DNA of 10,178 nucleotides from an uncultured Lachnospiraceae bacterium. GTDB lineage: Bacteria; Bacillota; Clostridia; Lachnospirales; Lachnospiraceae. Shown one piece after another: positions 6,121-10,178 of the stretch. Under the pieces are notes generated by a model. It did no database searches. It saw only the letters and a list, made by a program, of their open reading frames with translations, and was not told the origin of the DNA. The position numbers and the translations under genes are program-made. The stretch covers positions 1-10,178 of the forward strand of contig CAJUES010000090.1 in the NCBI GenBank assembly GCA_910585765.1. The letters run 5' to 3'. The first letter of the stretch is position 1. Each line of letters starts with the position of its first letter.

Positions 6121-7912
6121 ACGTATGCCTCCAATACTCCATGCCGTGCAGTGATGCCCACTCCGCCTGGTACTTCTGCCTGCTGTCGTCGTATTTCGTG
6201 CAGACCAGCCACAGCGATCTCACATACAACATAAAAAATACAAATATCTGCCGGAACGACCGCCTGACCTCGATCCCCTGCATACTCTCCTCATCATAGA
6301 GGATCACGCTGCCCGTCCTGTACAGATCCACGGGATGCACTCCCATGGAAAACGCCTTTGTCTCCCTGACAGGCGGCAGAAGCCATCCGTTCAGCGTGAC
6401 GATCTGCCGGAGTAAGCGGCACACTTCTCTCTGCCGGAATGCGCGCCGGAAAATATCCTTCACACTGTTAATCTCCGACGGATCGCTGCATTTTATGCAC
6501 GCACAGTGCCTTAATTTTTCTGACACATCTGTCAGCTGATATCCCCGCTCGACGATCCGCTGATGATATGACGGTGCGTCCACCTGCCGCAGCCACTCCG
6601 GTCCCCTGCAGAAGTCCGCGAGCGCCTGATAGATCAGGTGCATATCCCTGTACCGGTATCGCAGCAGCGGCATCATCAGCCGGACAGCCATCGTCTTTGC
6701 CAGCCGCCTCCTGCCAAACGCAGGGCAGTACTTTGCATTCACGATCAGCATATTCCTGAGATTGTAATACTCATTGCTCGAGATGCGCCTGTTCACCGCC
6801 ACAGGATGCCAGACAGCGATCCCGTTGAGCGTGATGATCCCCCCGGCGTTCCTCAGACTGTATTCCACATCGTCCTCATGAATGAACACAGGGATCGGAA
6901 GGTTATCCTCCCTCACATTCTCCACCGGTATACAGCAGTACCACCACGCCGCATAGTCGCGGTCTGTCTCCTCCTCGTTGCGCACGACGTTGGAAAACAT
7001 GCGCAGATCGATCCCCCTGCCCGCAAACCGGCACTTCCCCCCGTTCCAGACAGCGCCGTTCTCATGCTGCATGTACTTCCTGTCGAGCCGGAGCATCGCA
7101 CCTGCGATAAACGCCGAAAAGTACTGTTCTCTCAGGCATCTGAGCATTGTGTAGGTGCGGGTCAGTCCCTCCGGCAGTATCTCCACATCATCGTCCATAA
7201 ATATGACATGCGTGATCGCTTTCTGCTGTTTCACCCTGCCGATCTCGATCAGCCCCCTGGCAAATCCCCCGGCTCCGCCCACGTTGGGATTGTGGCAGAT
7301 ATGAACATTGTCGCGCTGCAAAGTCCCGATCGGAAGCGTGCTCCCGTTGTCCGTGATAAATACCTGCAGATGCCCGAACAGCTCGGAATCGCTGTTTTCC
7401 AGAAAACAGCTGCGCAGCAGTTCCAGGTTGCGCATGAGATATTTCTCGCGTTTGTATGTACATATGTTCAGCGCGATGGTGATCTCTCTCTCGCAACGTG
7501 TCTCCCCCTCAAAGAACGCGCCGCTGCACACCGCCCCGTCCGTCACTGCCTTGAGTGAGAAATACACCACGCCCTTTTTCTGCATCGGTATGTCGTACTG
7601 CACCGTCTCTCCCCCGGCCGCCGACACCCGCCCGCCTGCGATCTGCCTGCGGCAGAACTTTCTGCGGTCCACATCCACCGAAAAGACGCGCACGATAAAA
7701 GTTCCCTTCAAGGCGATCTGCAGCGTTATCCTTTCCAGGTCACAGTAGGTACACCATTTCCCGAGCGAAAAAGCGTTCAGATACGCATCCGTCGACCACT
7801 CCGCACCCTTCTCAAAAATGACACAGCTGTCATTTTCATATCGCACTGTTCCCTGGCTGTGACAGTGCAGTCCGTCCGTGTTGTCCGCCAGTAGTATATT
7901 CTGCAAAAGCAT
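6110..7912 (-). CDS. GlfT2-like glycosyltransferase (putative galactofuranosyltransferase)
   Basis: A 600-residue protein with the domain order of mycobacterial GlfT2. Residues 1 to about 140 form a beta-rich N-terminal domain. A GT-A domain follows: ITIALNICTYKR (144-155), ITDNGS (186-191), NPNVGGAGGFARG (208-220), and FMDDDVEI (238-245) with the DDD metal site. AWWYCCIP (322-329) and HEDDVEYSLRN (345-355) supply the catalytic-base region, and VWHP (367-370) the metal-binding His. The spacing of DDD, DD and His (about 106 and 22 residues) is close to that of GlfT2. The C-terminal ~200 residues are helical and include a hydrophobic stretch at 560-575. In that family the donor is UDP-galactofuranose and the product a polymeric galactan; applying this here is inference. 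The ATG lies three bases after the wzt stop, with GGGGA (7921-7925) as ribosome-binding site. Confidence 0.85.
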   Translation of the reverse strand: MLLQNILLADNTDGLHCHSQGTVRYENDSCVIFEKGAEWSTDAYLNAFSLGKWCTYCDLERITLQIALKGTFIVRVFSVDVDRRKFCRRQIAGGRVSAAGGETVQYDIPMQKKGVVYFSLKAVTDGAVCSGAFFEGETRCEREITIALNICTYKREKYLMRNLELLRSCFLENSDSELFGHLQVFITDNGSTLPIGTLQRDNVHICHNPNVGGAGGFARGLIEIGRVKQQKAITHVIFMDDDVEILPEGLTRTYTMLRCLREQYFSAFIAGAMLRLDRKYMQHENGAVWNGGKCRFAGRGIDLRMFSNVVRNEEETDRDYAAWWYCCIPVENVREDNLPIPVFIHEDDVEYSLRNAGGIITLNGIAVWHPVAVNRRISSNEYYNLRNMLIVNAKYCPAFGRRRLAKTMAVRLMMPLLRYRYRDMHLIYQALADFCRGPEWLRQVDAPSYHQRIVERGYQLTDVSEKLRHCACIKCSDPSEINSVKDIFRRAFRQREVCRLLRQIVTLNGWLLPPVRETKAFSMGVHPVDLYRTGSVILYDEESMQGIEVRRSFRQIFVFFMLYVRSLWLVCTKYDDSRQKYQAEWASLHGMEYWRHTYER

Positions 7913-7915
7913 CTG

Positions 7916-8644
7916 TCAATTCCCCATAAATTTCAAATAATGTTCCAGCACGATCCCCGTCTCCCCGATCTCCTTCATCTCGCCGTCGTGCAGCCACATC
8001 ACCCTGCCGCACAGCTCCCTGAGCGTCTCGATGCTGTGTGAGACGATGATCACCGTCCGGTTATCGTCGCTGATCAGTTCCTTCATCTTGGCAAGGCTCT
8101 TTTTCCTGAACTTCTCATCGCCGACACTCAGCACCTCGTCCACCAGCATGATGTCATTTTCGAGCATTGCCGTGATCGAGAAGGCAAGCTTCGAGTGCAT
8201 ACCGCTCGAGTATGTCCGTACCGGTCTGTCGATAAAATCACCGATCTGCGCAAAGTCGATGATCTCCTGCGACCGCTCCTCGATCTCCCTCTCCGAAAAG
8301 CCAAGCAGCATCCCCGACAGCACGATATTCTCCCGCCCTGTCAGGTTTTCCTTGAAGCCAACGCCGAGCGCCATCAGCGAAACGGAATGCCCTTTCAGAT
8401 CGATCGTGCCCGTATTCGGCGAGAACACCCCCGCGATCGACCGCAGAAGCGTTGACTTCCCGCTTCCGTTCTTGCCGACAATGCCAAGGATGCCGCCCTC
8501 CTCCACGGAAAATGTCACATGTTTCACCGCCTCAAAAATTTCATTGCGCGTTTTCCTGCGGAAAAATGATTTCTGCACCGTTATGTTGTTCAGGATCCTG
8601 TAATGAATGCTGACATCCCTTACATCAATTGCAATATCTGCCAT
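7916..8644 (-). CDS. wzt: Polysaccharide ABC exporter ATPase, Wzt/TagH/RgpD type
   Basis: The nucleotide-binding subunit that powers export of lipid-linked polysaccharide across the cytoplasmic membrane. The 242-residue protein has Walker A GKNGSGKST (57-65), the polysaccharide-exporter block LGVGFKENLTGRENI (93-107), ABC signature YSSGM (145-149), Walker B IMLVDE (165-170) with catalytic Glu170, and switch His203 in VSHS. It stops soon after the ATPase core, so it lacks the C-terminal carbohydrate-binding domain of Wzt from Escherichia coli O8/O9a. In known systems without that domain, export is tied to synthesis rather than to recognition of a chain cap. AGGTGG (8651-8656) six bases upstream supports the ATG. 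It sits 21 bases after the permease gene, its obligate partner. Confidence 0.96.
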   Translation of the reverse strand: MADIAIDVRDVSIHYRILNNITVQKSFFRRKTRNEIFEAVKHVTFSVEEGGILGIVGKNGSGKSTLLRSIAGVFSPNTGTIDLKGHSVSLMALGVGFKENLTGRENIVLSGMLLGFSEREIEERSQEIIDFAQIGDFIDRPVRTYSSGMHSKLAFSITAMLENDIMLVDEVLSVGDEKFRKKSLAKMKELISDDNRTVIIVSHSIETLRELCGRVMWLHDGEMKEIGETGIVLEHYLKFMGN

Positions 8645-8665
8645 GTCTGTCCACCTCTCCGATCC

Positions 8666-9763
8666 TTATATGATCTTTACGTACGCATTTTCGTTGCTGT
8701 ATATCGTGAATGCCCCGAGCGCGATCAGTATGACCGACAGCCCTCCCCACAGGAAGAGCATTCCCACCGCCGGGGTCGTCTCGTACAGCAGCACGTCCCG
8801 CATGGCGGATATGAGAAACGCCACCGGATTCAGTTTCGCGATCAGATCCCCGAACGGATCGGGAATGCGCTTTGCCACATCATAAAATGTCCCCGTGAAA
8901 TACATCAGCATACTCAGCACGATTCCCGTGATATACCCCAGATCGCTGACGTACACGCCGTAGTGCATCATGATCGTCCCCACGCCGAACGTAAACAGAA
9001 ACAGGACAGCGATGATCGGCACCGCATACAGGATGCGCCACGTCACAGGCACCCTGAAAACAAGCATCATCACAAGCACCACCCCGAATGACACCATCAT
9101 CTTAAAGCCGTTCACGAACATCTTCGACAGGAGCAGTATGTACTTGGGCATGTAGATCTTGGTGATGATCCCCTTGCTGCCCCGCACCGTGTTCACGCTT
9201 CCGGACACGCTCCTCGAGAAAAATCCCCACATCGTGATCCCGATAAATATGAAAACCGGAAAATACTGCTCCGAGGCATGAAACACAACGCCGAAGATCA
9301 TCGTGTAGATCAGCATCATGCAAAACGGCTCGATCAGCCACCACAGCCAGTCCAGATACGAGTTCGAGACCTCGGAGCGCAGATCGGCCCTCGCCGAGCG
9401 CACTGCGTAGGGAAAGTACTTCCTGACATCATTGATAAACCGCACCGAGTACCTTTTGATACCGCCAAATGTGATGATATCCTCCGTGAGCAGGCACACC
9501 GGAAAGGGAAAGATAAATCCGCAGACGGCGCCCATGCTGATATATTTGATCCTGTAAGTCATCGTCATATCCGCAAACCGGATCCCCCTCACACCGCGCA
9601 AGTACGATACGCCGAGCGAGAACAGATTAATGATGACAAAATATGCCGCATAAAATATCACTTTTCTTTTTCCTGTCATCTCCCCATGCCGCAGATAATT
9701 GTGGATCACCAGCGCAAACAGGGGCGGTATGCAAAACATTGCTGTTCCTAACAATATGTCCAT
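8666..9763 (-). CDS. wzm: Polysaccharide ABC exporter permease, Wzm/TagG/RgpC type, with N-terminal extension
   Basis: Membrane subunit of the exporter, 365 residues from the start used here. Residues about 110-365 are the ABC-2 permease: an amphipathic lead-in with KYFPYAVRSARADLRSEV (115-132), the characteristic SYLDWLWWLIEPFCMMLIY block (135-153), about six helices (143-162, 168-186, 208-233, 245-265, 275-297, 334-354) and LNPVAFLISAMRDVLL (311-326), typical of Wzm proteins. The first ~105 residues are extra: three more helices (1-22, 34-55, 74-93) not found in the usual ~260-residue Wzm. An ATG nine codons earlier (9788-9790) is in frame but has no ribosome-binding site, whereas AAGGAG (9770-9775) lies six bases before the ATG at 9763. 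First gene of the operon, with its promoter at 9840-9868. Confidence 0.93.
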   Translation of the reverse strand: MDILLGTAMFCIPPLFALVIHNYLRHGEMTGKRKVIFYAAYFVIINLFSLGVSYLRGVRGIRFADMTMTYRIKYISMGAVCGFIFPFPVCLLTEDIITFGGIKRYSVRFINDVRKYFPYAVRSARADLRSEVSNSYLDWLWWLIEPFCMMLIYTMIFGVVFHASEQYFPVFIFIGITMWGFFSRSVSGSVNTVRGSKGIITKIYMPKYILLLSKMFVNGFKMMVSFGVVLVMMLVFRVPVTWRILYAVPIIAVLFLFTFGVGTIMMHYGVYVSDLGYITGIVLSMLMYFTGTFYDVAKRIPDPFGDLIAKLNPVAFLISAMRDVLLYETTPAVGMLFLWGGLSVILIALGAFTIYSNENAYVKII

Positions 9764-9769
9764 GAAAAA

Positions 9770-9775
9770 CTCCTT
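9770..9775 (-). promoter_or_regulatory. Ribosome-binding site deciding the permease start
   Basis: AAGGAG on the minus strand, six bases before the ATG at 9761-9763. It favours this start over the in-frame ATG at 9788-9790, which would place the site inside the coding region. Confidence 0.85.
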
Positions 9776-9821
9776 CCGAAAACTGCACATATCTGTGAAT
9801 AAATTATATAAAAACTTTCTG

Positions 9822-9833
9822 CACCTAATGAAC
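9822..9833 (-). repeat. 12-bp motif shared with the membrane-protein leader (copy 2)
   Basis: GTTCATTAGGTG on the minus strand, six bases after the operon -10 box and so at about +1 to +12 of the transcript. Identical to 3866-3877. A looser likeness, GTCATAGGGC, follows the pgi -10 box at 3017-3026. Confidence 0.4.
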
Positions 9834-9839
9834 GCAACA

Positions 9840-9868
9840 ATTATATCATTATTTGTCTCTTTTTACAA
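9840..9868 (-). promoter_or_regulatory. Promoter of the polysaccharide operon
   Basis: On the minus strand TTGTAA (9863-9868), an exact 17-base spacer and a perfect TATAAT (9840-9845). The predicted start is near 9833, giving a 5' leader of about 70 bases before the permease ATG. A second TATAAT at 9803-9808 has no convincing -35 box. No other good minus-strand promoter stands out between the five genes, which fits one transcript. Confidence 0.8.
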
Positions 9869-9916
9869 TAGACCCCTGCCTGGAAAGTCGGATTGGACGT
9901 AACAGTTCATCCCAGA

Positions 9917-9938
9917 ACTTCGCACTACGCTGCGAAGT
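9917..9938. repeat. Short inverted repeat (hairpin)
   Basis: ACTTCGCA (9917-9924) and TGCGAAGT (9931-9938) form a perfect 8-bp stem around the six-base loop CTACGC. No T-run follows on either strand, so it is not a clear terminator. It lies about 50 bases upstream of the operon -35 box on the minus strand, so it could be an upstream regulatory site or the remains of a repeat element. Confidence 0.55.
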
Positions 9939-10017
9939 CCGTGAGAAAACATAGTGGTATTGTGGATTATAGATAGAGCTTGTAAAAATTCCTAAAAAAC
10001 ACATAAGGGAATCAGTT

Positions 10018-10080
10018 ATGCCAAAGAAAGATAACAAACTTGAAAAGATATCTGAGAAAATTCTCATTACAGTAAAATAA
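10018..10080 (+). CDS. Possible 20-residue ORF or gene remnant
   Basis: ATG at 10018 is preceded by AAGGGA (10005-10010) at a normal seven-base distance, and the frame runs 20 codons, beginning MPKKDNKLEKISEK and ending ILITVK before TAA. The composition is lysine-rich, with a helix-like first half resembling the start of a longer protein cut short. No family is recognised. It could be a remnant, a leader peptide for the gene beyond the window, or chance in AT-rich DNA. Confidence 0.25.
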   Translation: MPKKDNKLEKISEKILITVK

Positions 10081-10124
10081 GAAGTCCGAATGGTGAATTA
10101 ATTTTCAACTTCGCTCTGCTGGAT

Positions 10125-10153
10125 TTGACAATTCCATATAAATCTGCTAAGAT
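10125..10153 (+). promoter_or_regulatory. Strong plus-strand promoter for a gene beyond the window
   Basis: A perfect TTGACA (10125-10130), an exact 17-base spacer and TAAGAT (10148-10153, 5/6). Transcription would start near 10160 and leave the window rightwards, divergent from the polysaccharide operon. Its target is outside the window. Confidence 0.75.
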
Positions 10154-10178
10154 ATATTTACATAAAGGTACTGCCGAT

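Larger units (their letters stand above)
9869..10178. other. AT-rich spacer right of the polysaccharide operon
   Basis: About 310 bases with no convincing long gene on either strand, visibly richer in A and T than the operon. It holds a small hairpin (9917-9938), a possible 20-codon plus-strand ORF (10018-10080) and a strong plus-strand promoter (10125-10153). Two 8-mers recur in it: AACTTCGC at 9916 and 10107, and GAAGTCCG at 9934 and 10081. This hints at decayed repeats but is weak. Confidence 0.6.

Noticed and set aside
5452..6234. Plus-strand ORF of 260 codons opposite the GT2 gene
   Set aside because: Antisense shadow of a clear GT2 coding region; rich in His, Arg and Pro, with no start signal and no recognisable motif.
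6638..7558. Plus-strand ORF of 306 codons opposite the GlfT2-like gene
   Set aside because: Antisense shadow caused by GC-rich codon use on the minus strand; no ribosome-binding site or domain.
9849..10067. 72-codon minus-strand ORF over the right-hand spacer and the operon promoter
   Set aside because: It covers the -35 box and the hairpin, has no ribosome-binding site at its ATG, and its composition does not look like a domain.

Overview
The window looks like chromosomal DNA of a Clostridia-type Firmicute, most likely Lachnospiraceae. The evidence is strong AGGAG-type ribosome-binding sites, a ~450-residue bacterial glucose-6-phosphate isomerase, a secreted GHL10-type hydrolase, and a TagGH/RgpCD-like ABC exporter whose permease has an N-terminal extension I associate with that group. 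This placement is inference from gene content; no rRNA suitable for typing is present.

Left part (1-1610): an AT-rich leader whose first ~55 bases resemble a degraded 3' end of 23S rRNA, then a pair of small dyads, a serine tRNA (anticodon CGA), a triple 14-bp tandem repeat, and a plus-strand gene for a secreted family-10-like glycosyl hydrolase. That gene converges on pgi, and a strong hairpin with a T-run on the minus strand separates the two.

Middle (1635-3970): minus-strand pgi with its own good promoter, then a minus-strand gene for an unrecognised three-helix membrane protein with its own promoter.

Right part (4004-9870): a five-gene minus-strand operon read from a near-consensus promoter at 9840-9868. 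Order: Wzm-type permease, Wzt-type ATPase, GlfT2-like galactofuranosyltransferase, GT2 glycosyltransferase, GT4 glycosyltransferase. Gaps are 21, 3 and 1 nt plus one 11-nt overlap, so the genes are almost certainly co-transcribed and partly translationally coupled. Together they look like an ABC-transporter-dependent cell-surface polysaccharide system: the glycosyltransferases build a chain (probably containing galactofuranose) on a lipid carrier in the cytoplasm and Wzm/Wzt flips it out. No initiating phosphosugar transferase, UDP-galactopyranose mutase or attachment enzyme is in the window, so the pathway must be completed elsewhere. The last gene appears to carry a +1 frameshift near its 3' end.

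Right edge (9870-10178): an AT-rich spacer with a small hairpin, a possible 20-codon ORF and a near-perfect plus-strand promoter for a gene beyond the window. I see no clearly new biological system. The most interesting points are the GlfT2-like enzyme with an ABC exporter in a Firmicute, the extended permease, the C-terminal frameshift, and shared sequence just after two promoters.
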